From Allorhizobium pseudoryzae (GTDB taxonomy: Bacteria; Pseudomonadota; Alphaproteobacteria; Rhizobiales; Rhizobiaceae): 64,000 nt of DNA. Position 1 is the first letter of the stretch; each line of letters opens with the position of its first letter. The translations under genes and the position numbers were made by a program. Positions 16,921-25,447 of the stretch are shown piece after piece. Under the pieces are notes generated by a model. That model made no database searches. It was not told the DNA's origin and saw nothing but the letters and a program-made list of their open reading frames with translations. The DNA is taken from assembly GCF_011046245.1 (NCBI RefSeq), contig NZ_CP049241.1:2682001-2746000 (forward strand). Reading direction: 5' to 3'.

Positions 16921-18648
16921 TTATTCTGCAGCCATCGGCAGCACGGGAACGGCTGCCAGCAGGCGCTTGGTGTAGTCGTGCTGCGGATCGGCATAGATTG
17001 CGCCAGCCTCGCCTTCCTCGACGATCCGCCCGCGATACATGATGGCGACGCGATCGCAGAGGTGACGCACGACCGACAGGTCATGGCTGATGAAGATCAG
17101 CGACAGGTCGAGCTCCGATCGCAACCGGATGAGCAGGTTGATGATCTGCGCCTGGATCGACACGTCAAGGGACGCGACCGGCTCGTCGCAGACAACGACA
17201 TCCGGCTGCATGGCAAGCGCGCGGGCAATGGCGATGCGCTGTCTCTGCCCGCCGGAAAACTGATGCGGGAAGCGGTTGGCGAAGGCCGGATCAAGGCCGA
17301 CCGCCGCCAGCCAGTCCGCCACATAGCGCCCGGCTTCGGACCGCGTGACAAGCTTGTGGGCAAGCGGTCCCTCCGCCACGATGTCGCCGATGCGCATGCG
17401 GCCGTTGAGAGAGGCAAAGGGATCCTGGAAGATCGTCTGAACGCGGGTGGTGATCTTCGCAGGGCTGCGGCCGCTGCTCATCACGGGTTGCCCGTTGAGA
17501 CGAACGGTGCCGGCGCTCGGAACGGTGATGCCGGCCGCCATGCGTCCAAGCGTCGATTTGCCGGAGCCGGATTCGCCGACCAGACCCAACACCTCGCCGC
17601 GCTTCAAGACAAGACTGACGCCATCGACCGCCTGCACGCCTGTCACCGGCTGCGCGAGGCCCGACTTGATCGCCAGCCGGCGCACGATGCCGGCAGGTTT
17701 TTCGAACCGCTTCACCGCCTGATCGATCACCAGATAGGGGCTCCCCAGCGGCGGCAGATTGGCGGTCGCGGCCTTTCGCGGCGGTGGTGCCGCATCGGCG
17801 ATCCCGCTGCCGCGCAGGAGCAGCTGCCCGGGCTTCGCCCGCGAGGGCAGCGCGTCCAGCAGCGCGCGCGTGTAGTCGTGCTGCGGTCGGGTCAGTACCC
17901 CGAGTGCCGGACCGATCTCGACGATCTTGCCCGTCTTCATCACCGCAACGCGATCGGCAATCGACGAGACGATGGCGAGGTCATGGCTGATCCAGATCAG
18001 CGCCGTACCGAGTTCGGCGACCAGTTCCTTCATCTCGGCAAGGATTTCCGCCTGGATCGAGACGTCAAGCGCGGTGGTCGGCTCGTCGCAGATGATCAGT
18101 TTCGGGCGGTGCAGAAGGGCGATCGCAATCGCCACACGCTGGCGCATGCCACCGGAGAACTGGTGGGGGAAGAAATCCACCTTGCGCTCCGGTTCCGAGA
18201 TGCGGACCTGTGCCAGCGCCTGGATCGCGCGCTCGCGCGCATCCGCCGCACTGATGGTCTCATGCGCTTCGAGCGCCAGCTTGATCTGGGTGCCGATGCT
18301 GAGAACCGGGTTCAGCGTCATCATCGGGTCCTGGAACACCATGGAGATGGTCTTGCCCCGAATGGCGCGCAGCTCATGCGCGGGCAGGCCGATCAGTTCG
18401 CGCCCTTCCAGCTTGACCGAGCCTTCGACGATGCGGCCCGGTTCGTCGATCAGGCCGATGATCGAGAAACCGGTGATCGATTTGCCCGATCCGGACTCTC
18501 CGACGAGCCCCAGAACCTCGCCCGGCGCGAGGGAAAAGGAAACGCCATCGACGGCCTTGATCTGTCCGCGGCCGGTTGGAAACCAGGTGGCGAGATTGGT
18601 GACGTCCAGCAAGGGGGGCGTGGTGGTGTTTGGCTGAGTGTCGGTCAT
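16921..18648 (-). CDS. Dipeptide/oligopeptide ABC transporter, fused double ATPase (DppD-DppF type)
   Basis: A 575-residue protein with two complete nucleotide-binding domains. Domain one has [28 protein letters not shown] and [12 protein letters not shown]; domain two has [28 protein letters not shown] and VCDEPVASLDVS. A C-terminal DPQHDYTKRLL in each half is typical of oligopeptide transporter ATPases. The ATG at 18648 overlaps the permease stop as ATGA; in-frame sequence out to 19314 is the permease gene in another frame and is rejected. It powers the importer formed by the two permeases upstream. Confidence 0.92.
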   Translation of the reverse strand: MTDTQPNTTTPPLLDVTNLATWFPTGRGQIKAVDGVSFSLAPGEVLGLVGESGSGKSITGFSIIGLIDEPGRIVEGSVKLEGRELIGLPAHELRAIRGKTISMVFQDPMMTLNPVLSIGTQIKLALEAHETISAADARERAIQALAQVRISEPERKVDFFPHQFSGGMRQRVAIAIALLHRPKLIICDEPTTALDVSIQAEILAEMKELVAELGTALIWISHDLAIVSSIADRVAVMKTGKIVEIGPALGVLTRPQHDYTRALLDALPSRAKPGQLLLRGSGIADAAPPPRKAATANLPPLGSPYLVIDQAVKRFEKPAGIVRRLAIKSGLAQPVTGVQAVDGVSLVLKRGEVLGLVGESGSGKSTLGRMAAGITVPSAGTVRLNGQPVMSSGRSPAKITTRVQTIFQDPFASLNGRMRIGDIVAEGPLAHKLVTRSEAGRYVADWLAAVGLDPAFANRFPHQFSGGQRQRIAIARALAMQPDVVVCDEPVASLDVSIQAQIINLLIRLRSELDLSLIFISHDLSVVRHLCDRVAIMYRGRIVEEGEAGAIYADPQHDYTKRLLAAVPVLPMAAE

Positions 18649-19520
18649 CGGCGGAGCCTCGGATTGAGCTGGTCGCGGATCTGGTCCCCCACAAGGTTGA
18701 GGGACACGATGAACAGGATCAGCGCCAGGCCGGGATAGATGGAGATCCAGTAGCGGCCGGAAAGGAGATACTGGAAGCCGTTGGAGATCAGCATGCCGAG
18801 CGAGGGTTCTGTGGGCGGCAGGCCGACGCCGAGGAAGGAGAGGGTGGCTTCCAGCGAAATCGCGCTTGCGACCTGGACCGTCGCCACCACGATCAGCGGC
18901 GGCAGGGAGTTGGGCAGGATGTGTTTCACCACGACGCGCAAAGGCGACAGGGGGATGGACAGTGCCGCCTCGACATAGTCCTTCTGCCGCTCCGCGGAGG
19001 CTGCGCCGTGGGCGGTGCGGGCGAAATAGGCGTACTGCGCGAAAATCAGCGCCATGATCAGCTGGTAGCGGCCCTGTCCCAGAAGTGCGGCAATGACGAA
19101 GGCGAGAAGGATTGCCGGGAAGGACAGCTGCAGGTCGACAATGCGCATCACGAGGCTCTCGTAGCGCCCGCCGATATAGGCGGCCGAGCAGCCGACCATC
19201 GCACCAATCACGAAGGCAATACCGCCGGCGATGACGCCCATCTGCAGCGAGATCCGCAGGCCGTAGATGATCGCCGAGAGCAGGTCGCGCCCTTGAGAAT
19301 CGGTGCCGAGCCAATGGGTATAGCCGCCGGTTCCGACATAGCCCGGCGCCCGGCGTGCATCGCGCAGCACGAGGCTGCCAATGTCGTAAGGGTCCTGCGG
19401 CGTGACGAATGGCGCGATCAAGGCGACGAGAACGATGAGAAAGACGATGATCGCCGCACCGGTCGCGACCTTGTTGCGGGTGTATTCTTCGAGGAAACGG
19501 CCAAACAGAGTGTCGCGCAT
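18645..19520 (-). CDS. Dipeptide-type ABC permease (DppC-like)
   Basis: A 291-residue permease. The N-terminus MRDTLFGRFLEEYTRNKVAT leads into a first helix IIVFLIVLVALIAPF, then HWLGTDSQGRDLLSAIIYGL, the usual DppC signature, and an EAA loop YVEAALSIPLSPLRVVV. It begins 1 nt after the stop of the DppB-like gene (TGACATG). The C-terminal ALILFIVSLNLVGDQIRDQL is typical of DppC. Confidence 0.92.
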   Translation of the reverse strand: MRDTLFGRFLEEYTRNKVATGAAIIVFLIVLVALIAPFVTPQDPYDIGSLVLRDARRAPGYVGTGGYTHWLGTDSQGRDLLSAIIYGLRISLQMGVIAGGIAFVIGAMVGCSAAYIGGRYESLVMRIVDLQLSFPAILLAFVIAALLGQGRYQLIMALIFAQYAYFARTAHGAASAERQKDYVEAALSIPLSPLRVVVKHILPNSLPPLIVVATVQVASAISLEATLSFLGVGLPPTEPSLGMLISNGFQYLLSGRYWISIYPGLALILFIVSLNLVGDQIRDQLNPRLRR

Positions 19521-19521
19521 G

Positions 19522-20493
19522 TCAGGCACGTCCCTTTCTGAGGCGCGGATCGAGCAGCGCATAGGTGAGATCGACCACGAGGTTGATGACGATGAACAGC
19601 AGGGCGACAAGCATCAGGTAGGCCACCATGACCGGTCGATCGAGCGAGGTGATGCTGTCGATGATCAGCTTGCCGAGCCCCGGCCAGGAAAAGATCGTCT
19701 CGGTGACGACGGCAAAGGCGAGCGTCGAGCCCAGTTCCAGCCCGAAGACGGTGACAAGCGGGATCGAGATCAGGCGAAGCACATGGCGGCTGAGAACCGT
19801 GAACTCGGACAGACCGGCGGCGCGGGCGAATTTTACCGTGTCGCTCAGCATCAGTTCGCGGGTACCGGCCCGGGCGAGCCGGATCATCAGCGAGAACTTG
19901 AACAGAGCGAGGTTGAGAGCCGGCAGGACGAGATGCCTCAAGCCATCGCCGGTCAGGAAGGAGAACTCGACGCCGAACAGGCTGACCGTTTCACCCCGCC
20001 CGCCGGCCGGCATGATGCCGAACTGCACGGCAAAGACCATGATCAGCATCAGGCCGAACCAGAAGGTGGGCACCGAGAAGCCGAGGATGGAGATCGCCAT
20101 GATGGCGCGCGAGACCGGGTTGTACGGCTTGTAGCCGGCATACATGCCGATCGGAATGCCGACCAGACTTGCAAAGATGACCGCTGCCAGCGTCAGTTCG
20201 AGCGTGGCGGGCAGCCGGGACAGGATCAGTTCGCTGACCGGCATGTTGTAGACGAGCGATCGACCGAAATCGCCTTCGAAGACACGTCCGACAAACGAAA
20301 AATACTGCCGCCATAAAGGCTGATCGAGGCCATACTGGGCGATGACGGCCGCCCGGATGTCCTGGGTCGCGTCAGGCGAAATCAGCACGTCGATGGGATT
20401 TCCCACCGCATAGACGCCTGTGAAGACCAGCGCCGACATGGCAAAGACAACGATGGCGGCCTGCCACAGGCGCTGCAAGATAAAACCGAACAA
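19522..20493 (-). CDS. Dipeptide-type ABC permease (DppB-like)
   Basis: A 323-residue permease. The N-terminal helix MFGFILQRLWQAAIVVFAMS and the external segment QYGLDQPLWRQYFSFVGRVF, then DFGRSLVYNMPVSELIL, are classic DppB features. The C-terminus VALLFIVINLVVDLTYALLD matches the family's last helix. It lies 71 bp after the creatininase-like gene and directly before the DppC-like gene in one operon. The binding protein is encoded divergently at 22018. Confidence 0.92.
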   Translation of the reverse strand: MFGFILQRLWQAAIVVFAMSALVFTGVYAVGNPIDVLISPDATQDIRAAVIAQYGLDQPLWRQYFSFVGRVFEGDFGRSLVYNMPVSELILSRLPATLELTLAAVIFASLVGIPIGMYAGYKPYNPVSRAIMAISILGFSVPTFWFGLMLIMVFAVQFGIMPAGGRGETVSLFGVEFSFLTGDGLRHLVLPALNLALFKFSLMIRLARAGTRELMLSDTVKFARAAGLSEFTVLSRHVLRLISIPLVTVFGLELGSTLAFAVVTETIFSWPGLGKLIIDSITSLDRPVMVAYLMLVALLFIVINLVVDLTYALLDPRLRKGRA

Positions 20494-20564
20494 TGGATCC
20501 CCGTCCTCATGACTCGTCCCGTCTTGCGCGGGCTTGGTTTGGCATTGGATGTGTCTGGATGAAG

Positions 20565-21266
20565 CTAGTGCCAGTCGCCTTTCAGAAGATCCCGGGTCTC
20601 TGCGACCGCGACCTCCCAGAGCGCCAGCATGTCTTCGTCGGGACGCTGGTAGAGGCCGTGGTAGTTGCCATCCCCCAGCATCTCGCGTTTGCGTGCCGCA
20701 TCGATGCGTGCAAGGCGGGCATAGTCCACCTGCGGCCTCGCGCCGGACGGCTGACGTGGGTCATTCGTGCGCGTCCAGGGGAAGTTTTCCATCCATGAGG
20801 CGTGCGAGGCCGCCGGATCGATGGCCTGAACCTTTGCCAGTGTCCGCGGCGCCCGCCACCAGTCATGGAATTTCACCGAACTGTCCGGATGGGCGTTCAG
20901 CCATTCGGAAATCACCGCCGTTGCCGGCGTGTTCCCGCCGTGACCGTTGACGATCAGGATCCGGCGAAAGCCCGATCGGTGGATGCTGTCCATCAGGTCG
21001 CGAATGATGCCGATATAGCTCGCGAGCGACAGCGTCAGCGTGCCCGGGAAGGTCGCAAAGGAGGATGCCAGTCCATAGGGCAGGACCGGAAACACCGGAA
21101 TGCCGAGCGGTTCGGCGGCATCCACGGACACCTTTTCGGCGAGGATCATGTCGGTCGCGAGGCTGAGATAGGCGTGCTGCTCGACGCTGCCGATCGGAAG
21201 AATGCAGCGGTCGTCCTTCGCGGCGCGCTCTTCAACCTGCATCCAGTTCATCTCGGCAATCTTCAT
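20565..21266 (-). CDS. Creatininase-family amidohydrolase
   Basis: A 233-residue protein with the creatininase metal motifs: LPIGSVEQHAYLSLATD (Glu29, His31, Asp39) and ILIVNGHGGNTPA. Members hydrolyse small amides, for example creatinine or formamide side products. ATG 21266 has AGGAGTTG upstream; a TTG two codons earlier is weaker. As first gene before dppBC-like permeases it probably acts on the imported compound or its first product. Together with the PuuE-like enzyme and the isoaspartyl peptidase this suggests use of cyclic or unusual amides. The substrate is not identifiable. Confidence 0.85.
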   Translation of the reverse strand: MKIAEMNWMQVEERAAKDDRCILPIGSVEQHAYLSLATDMILAEKVSVDAAEPLGIPVFPVLPYGLASSFATFPGTLTLSLASYIGIIRDLMDSIHRSGFRRILIVNGHGGNTPATAVISEWLNAHPDSSVKFHDWWRAPRTLAKVQAIDPAASHASWMENFPWTRTNDPRQPSGARPQVDYARLARIDAARKREMLGDGNYHGLYQRPDEDMLALWEVAVAETRDLLKGDWH

Positions 21267-21364
21267 GCGCAACTCCTGTCCTCATTCGCGCAGCGTCCAT
21301 CATTTTCTTCGCAAGCGCACAAAAATTAGGCCCTGAACGGCTCTGCACCGGTCAGTGATGCAGT

Positions 21365-21438
21365 CCCATACGGAACTAAAAAAAGAGATTGACAGGCAAT
21401 TATCTGACGGTCAAGTTCCATACGGTACAAAAAAGAGA
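21365..21438. repeat. Two direct repeats upstream of the MarR gene
   Basis: CCCATACGGAAC followed by an A-run and GAGA (21365-21388) recurs as TTCCATACGGTAC with an A-run and GAGA (21416-21438). The copies lie in the shared region between the creatininase operon and the MarR-binding-protein operon, about 52 bp apart. They are candidate MarR operators or duplicated promoter elements; binding is inferred. Confidence 0.45.
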
Positions 21439-21454
21439 CGAGGCAGGCGAAGAC

Positions 21455-22021
21455 ATGACGGTGCAGCTGGAACAGGCGTCGCTCGAAACGCTTCTTCGTC
21501 AGGGTGGAAAAACCTTGTCAACGGGAGAGCCGGTCGATGCGCTGGTCGGCGTGAAGCTGTGGGAAAACCCATGCTGGCTGTCGTTTCGCATCAACTTCCT
21601 CGCCCTGCAGTTCAACGTGCCGATCTATCGCTGGACGGAAAAGGAGTTCGGTCTGCCGCGACCGGAGTTCGTCGTGCTCTACTCGCTCGGGCTGGCCGAC
21701 GGGCTGACGGCCAGTGCGATCTGCATGTCCTCGGGCTTTCCCAAGAACACCATCAGCCGGGCCATCCAGAAGCTGATCGACAAGGACATCATTCGCCGCG
21801 AAGTCGATCCGGCGGATCTGCGCAGCTTCGTCCTCTATATCACGGACGAGGGCCGTCGCATCGTTGATGCCGCCATGCAGCCGATGGTCGAGCGCGAAAG
21901 AACCATGCTCTCCGCCCTGACGCCGGCGGAAATGCTGATGCTCTCCGAGCTTCTGGCAAAAGTCGTCGTGAATTCACCTGTCTCGCCACCAATGATAAAC
22001 ATAGAGGAGAACGAAGAATGA
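21455..22021 (+). CDS. MarR-family transcriptional regulator
   Basis: A 188-residue protein with a central winged helix: TASAICMSSGFPKNTISRAI then KLIDKDIIRREVDPADLRS and YITDEGRRIVDAAMQP, the MarR wing and dimer helix. ATG 21455 is preferred over the upstream 21389 frame, which runs through the direct repeats. Its stop overlaps the start of the ABC binding-protein gene (ATGA), so regulator and binding protein are coupled. It probably controls both this operon and the divergent transport operon. Confidence 0.87.
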   Translation: MTVQLEQASLETLLRQGGKTLSTGEPVDALVGVKLWENPCWLSFRINFLALQFNVPIYRWTEKEFGLPRPEFVVLYSLGLADGLTASAICMSSGFPKNTISRAIQKLIDKDIIRREVDPADLRSFVLYITDEGRRIVDAAMQPMVERERTMLSALTPAEMLMLSELLAKVVVNSPVSPPMINIEENEE

Positions 22022-23610
22022 GCATTCACAAGGTGTTGCGCACCGTAGCATTGGCTTCTGTCTTGCTGGGCGGTGTATCGTCGGCGGCGCTTGCCGCGGA
22101 CCTGACTGTCGGAGTGAGAGCCGGTCCGCTGTCGGTCGATCCGCACTTCACGGCCGCCGGCACCCATGCCGAAGCCATGAAGCATATCTACGATTCGCTC
22201 GTGAAATCCGGCAACAATCTCGAGCTGGAGCCGGGGCTTGCGACCAGCTGGACGGCCATCGATGCGACGACCTGGGAATTCAAGCTGCGCCAGGGCGTCA
22301 AGTTCCATGACGGTTCGGATTTCACCGCGGAAGACGTGAAGTTCTCCATCGAACGGATTCCGGCCGTGACGGGCCCCAACCCGACGACGATCTATGTCCG
22401 TCGCGTGCGTGGCATCGAGATCGTCGATCCCTACACGATCCGCATCAAGACAGACGGTCCCGCACCGACCCTGCCCAACGACTTCATTCGCCTGTTCGTG
22501 GTGTCGCACACTGCCGCCAAGGACTTTTCCGCCAGCGCCGACAAGGCTGCGGAAGGCTTCAACTCGGGCAAGGCTGCGATCGGTACCGGTCCGTACAAGT
22601 TCGTGTCCTGGACGCCGAAGGAGCAGCTGGTCGTCGAGAAGTTCGACGGCTACTGGGGCGAGAAGGAGCCCTGGGACAAGGTGATCCGCAAGGAAATCCC
22701 CAATGATGCAGCCCGCGTCGCCCAGCTGAAGGCCGGGCAGGTCGATCTGATCGCCCGTATTCCGTCGTCGGACGTGCCGACGCTCGAACAGGACAGCAAG
22801 CTTTCCATCGTTCGCCAGGAGAGCGTCTACCTCTTCAACATCGCGTTTGATTTCCGCGACAAGCCCCCGCAGGTGAGTGCCAAGGATGGCTCGCCGCTGC
22901 CCAAGAACCCCTTCCAGGACGCCAAGGTCCGCGAAGCCTTCGATCTCGCGATCGATCGGGAAGCCCTGACCGAGATTGCCATGGAAGGCATGGGCGCCGT
23001 CCAGTCGCAGCTTGTCACGCCGAACATCTTCGGCTGGAACCCGGCCGTGAAGCCGACGAAGGCCGATCCTGCCAAGGCCAAGGCATTGCTGGCCGAGGCC
23101 GGCTATCCGAACGGCTTCAAGGTGACCTTCTCATTCACCAATGATCGCCTGCCGGGCGACAAGGATGTCGGCACGACGATCGCACAGATGCTGACGGCAA
23201 TCGGCATCCAGGTGGAAGCGAACGCCCAGCCGGGCGCCGTCTTCTTCCCGGCCAACACGCGTGGCGACTATTCCATGACCATGTCCGGCTGGGGCACGCT
23301 GACGGGCGAGGCGAACTACACGCTGTCATCGCTGACGCATTCGAACGATCCGGCGAAGAAGCTCGGGGCCTTCAACCTGCGTGGCTATGTGAACCCGACG
23401 ATGGACAAGCTGATCGAGGACGCTGCCGTCGAGATGGACACGGCAAAGCGCGAAAAGCTCCTGATGGATGCCAATGCTCTCGTTTCGACCGATCGCCCCT
23501 ATCTGGCGATTGCCTCCACCATTACCGCCTGGGGCATGAAGAAGAACATCACCATCGTTCCGCGCTCGGACGAGGACACGCTGGCGATGAACATCCGCCC
23601 GGCGAAATAG
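22018..23610 (+). CDS. Dipeptide-type ABC substrate-binding protein (SBP family 5)
   Basis: A 530-residue exported protein with signal peptide to about residue 27 (VSSAALA-AD). Family 5 motifs are clear: LEPGLATSWTAIDATTWEFK, LRQGVKFHDGSDFTAEDVKF, GTGPYKFVSWTPKEQLVVEK and FDLAIDREALTEIAMEG. It would deliver its ligand to the permeases at 18645-20493. A strong terminator follows at 23634. Ligands of this family range from peptides to sugars and opines, so it is not named further. Confidence 0.93.
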   Translation: MSIHKVLRTVALASVLLGGVSSAALAADLTVGVRAGPLSVDPHFTAAGTHAEAMKHIYDSLVKSGNNLELEPGLATSWTAIDATTWEFKLRQGVKFHDGSDFTAEDVKFSIERIPAVTGPNPTTIYVRRVRGIEIVDPYTIRIKTDGPAPTLPNDFIRLFVVSHTAAKDFSASADKAAEGFNSGKAAIGTGPYKFVSWTPKEQLVVEKFDGYWGEKEPWDKVIRKEIPNDAARVAQLKAGQVDLIARIPSSDVPTLEQDSKLSIVRQESVYLFNIAFDFRDKPPQVSAKDGSPLPKNPFQDAKVREAFDLAIDREALTEIAMEGMGAVQSQLVTPNIFGWNPAVKPTKADPAKAKALLAEAGYPNGFKVTFSFTNDRLPGDKDVGTTIAQMLTAIGIQVEANAQPGAVFFPANTRGDYSMTMSGWGTLTGEANYTLSSLTHSNDPAKKLGAFNLRGYVNPTMDKLIEDAAVEMDTAKREKLLMDANALVSTDRPYLAIASTITAWGMKKNITIVPRSDEDTLAMNIRPAK

Positions 23611-23633
23611 GCATAGCCTTCAATGAAACGACT

Positions 23634-23664
23634 GGCCGGGCGCCTTGCCCGGCCTTTTCTGCTT
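23634..23664 (+). terminator. Hairpin terminator after the binding-protein gene
   Basis: GGCCGGGC and GCCCGGCC form a perfect 8-bp stem with a 5-nt loop (23634-23654), followed by TTTTCTGCTTTT. It separates the abundant binding-protein message from the isoaspartyl peptidase gene and would give partial or full termination. Confidence 0.8.
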
Positions 23665-23694
23665 TTACTGACGAAATTCAATCGGGAGATACGG

Positions 23695-24648
23695 ATGGGA
23701 ACTCTTGCTCTGGCCATTCATGGCGGCTGCGGCGTGATGGCAAAGCTCGACCTCAGCGAGGAGGAGTGGGCGGCTGCGCGGGTCGATCTGGGACGTGCGC
23801 TGAAGGCCGGCTGGCATGTGCTGACCGCGGGCGGTTCAGCGCTCGACGCGGTCGAAGCGGCGGTGGTCGTCATGGAGGACAGCCCGCACTTCAACGCCGG
23901 CTACGGCGCTGCGCTCAACACGGAAGGGCGGCACGAGCTTGATGCGTCGATCATGGATGGCAGGACGCTGGAGGCTGGTGCTGTGACCCTCGTGCAGCGT
24001 ATCCGCAACCCGGTGAAGGCCGCGCGCAAGGTCATGGAGCATGGCGACGCGGTTCTCCTCGGCGGGCCCGCAGCGGATGCCTTTGCCGCACAGGCCGGGC
24101 TCGCCATGGTCGAGCCTGACTACTTTACCACCGAACGGCGGACAAAGGCGCTGGCCGCGATGAAGGCGCATGCGGCGGCGGGCACCGCCGCAAAGGCAAG
24201 CGAAGCGGAAAAGCACGGCACCGTGGGGGCGGTGGCGCTCGACGGGCAGGGGCACCTTGCGGCCGCCACCTCCACCGGTGGCTACAACAACAAGCCGGAT
24301 GGCCGCATCGGCGATACGCCGATCATCGGCGCGGGCACCTATGCGCGGGATGGCGCCTGCGCCGTCTCGGGAACGGGCAAGGGCGAATATTTCATGCGCT
24401 ATGCCGTCGGTCACGAGATCGCCAGCCGCGTCGCTTATCTCGGCGAAAGCCTGGAGGTTGCGGCCGCCAAGGTGGTCCAGCAGGACCTGAAGCAACACGC
24501 GATCGGCGCAGGCCTCGTCGCCGTCGGAGCCGACGGATCGATCACCGCACCCTACAATACCGACGGCATGTTCCGTGGCTGGGTGACGCCCGAGGGCGAG
24601 TTCTATGTCGGCACCCATTCGGAGGTCTTCCGGATCCAGCCCGACTGA
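23695..24648 (+). CDS. Isoaspartyl peptidase/L-asparaginase, Ntn-hydrolase family
   Basis: A 317-residue plant-type asparaginase. The N-terminus is LAIHGGCG; the autocleavage site is KHGTVGAVALD with Thr176 as expected nucleophile of the beta chain. SSTGGYNNK-like STGGYNNKPDGRIGD and SGTGKGEYFMR complete the active site pattern. ATG 23695 has GGGAGAT upstream and avoids the terminator stem, which a longer frame from 23623 would cross. It hydrolyses asparagine or isoaspartyl dipeptides after self-processing in the cytoplasm. It may act on the peptide brought in by the neighbouring transporter. Confidence 0.9.
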   Translation: MGTLALAIHGGCGVMAKLDLSEEEWAAARVDLGRALKAGWHVLTAGGSALDAVEAAVVVMEDSPHFNAGYGAALNTEGRHELDASIMDGRTLEAGAVTLVQRIRNPVKAARKVMEHGDAVLLGGPAADAFAAQAGLAMVEPDYFTTERRTKALAAMKAHAAAGTAAKASEAEKHGTVGAVALDGQGHLAAATSTGGYNNKPDGRIGDTPIIGAGTYARDGACAVSGTGKGEYFMRYAVGHEIASRVAYLGESLEVAAAKVVQQDLKQHAIGAGLVAVGADGSITAPYNTDGMFRGWVTPEGEFYVGTHSEVFRIQPD

Positions 24649-24700
24649 CGGCTTCGGATATCTACACCGAGGTCACCGGGTTCGGGCGGCCTCGGTGGTT

Positions 24701-25447
24701 TCATTTGCCGCCATCGACGCTGATGATCTGGCCGGAGATCCAGCTTGCGTGTTCGCTCGCGAAGAACATCACCATGGCGGCGATGTCCTCGGCGCTGCCG
24801 AGGCGCTTCAGCGCAATGTTGTTCAACAGCCGCTGTTGTCCGTCTTCGCCCATCGCCTCCCACTGCCGTTCCGTCGCGGGGTTGGATCGCACGAAGCCCG
24901 GAGCCACGTTGTTGACGGTGATGTTCCAGGGCCCGAGTTCATGGGCGAGCTGGCGGGTGAGGCCGATCTGGCCCGCCTTGGCGCTGGCATAGGACTGGAT
25001 GCCGGTGAGCGAGATGCCAAGCCCTGCGCCGCTGGAGATGTTGATGATGCGGCCGGACCGTTTCGTCTTCATGGCAGGCGCAACGGCCTGCGCCATGAAG
25101 AAAGCCCCTGACAGGTTGACGTCGAGAATGGCCTGCCAGTCACTCTCGCTGATCTCCTCGATCGGGCGTCCGATCTGGCCGCGCACGCCACCGGCATTGT
25201 TGACGAGAATATCGACGGCGCCGAAGGAGGGGACCAGGGCCTGGACCTCGGCACGATTGCCGACATCGAGATAATGGGCGCTGGCATGCGCGCCGCAGAG
25301 CGCAATCGTCGCTTCGAGCCCGGCTTCGTTCACGTCGCATGCGTGGACGCGGGCGCCCCGGCTTGCAAATCCGTGGGCGATCGCCCGCCCGAAGCCGTGT
25401 GCCGCCCCGGTCACCACGACGATCTTTTCCTCGAACGAAATGTTCAT
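24701..25447 (-). CDS. Short-chain dehydrogenase/reductase
   Basis: A 248-residue classical SDR: cofactor motif VVTGAAHGFGRA at 11-22, NNAGG, the catalytic Ser region INISSGAG, and YASAK (Tyr-x-x-x-Lys). The acidic CDVNE after the second strand favours NAD. Its ATG overlaps the stop of the ketopantoate-reductase-like gene (ATGA), so the two oxidoreductases are co-produced. It is the last gene of the GntR-led operon. Substrate unknown. Confidence 0.9.
   Translation of the reverse strand: MNISFEEKIVVVTGAAHGFGRAIAHGFASRGARVHACDVNEAGLEATIALCGAHASAHYLDVGNRAEVQALVPSFGAVDILVNNAGGVRGQIGRPIEEISESDWQAILDVNLSGAFFMAQAVAPAMKTKRSGRIINISSGAGLGISLTGIQSYASAKAGQIGLTRQLAHELGPWNITVNNVAPGFVRSNPATERQWEAMGEDGQQRLLNNIALKRLGSAEDIAAMVMFFASEHASWISGQIISVDGGK

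Noticed and set aside
16852..18738. Plus-strand frame of 628 codons opposite the double ATPase gene
   Set aside because: Shadow of the ATPase coding strand; composition rich in Arg, Asp and His without recognisable domains.
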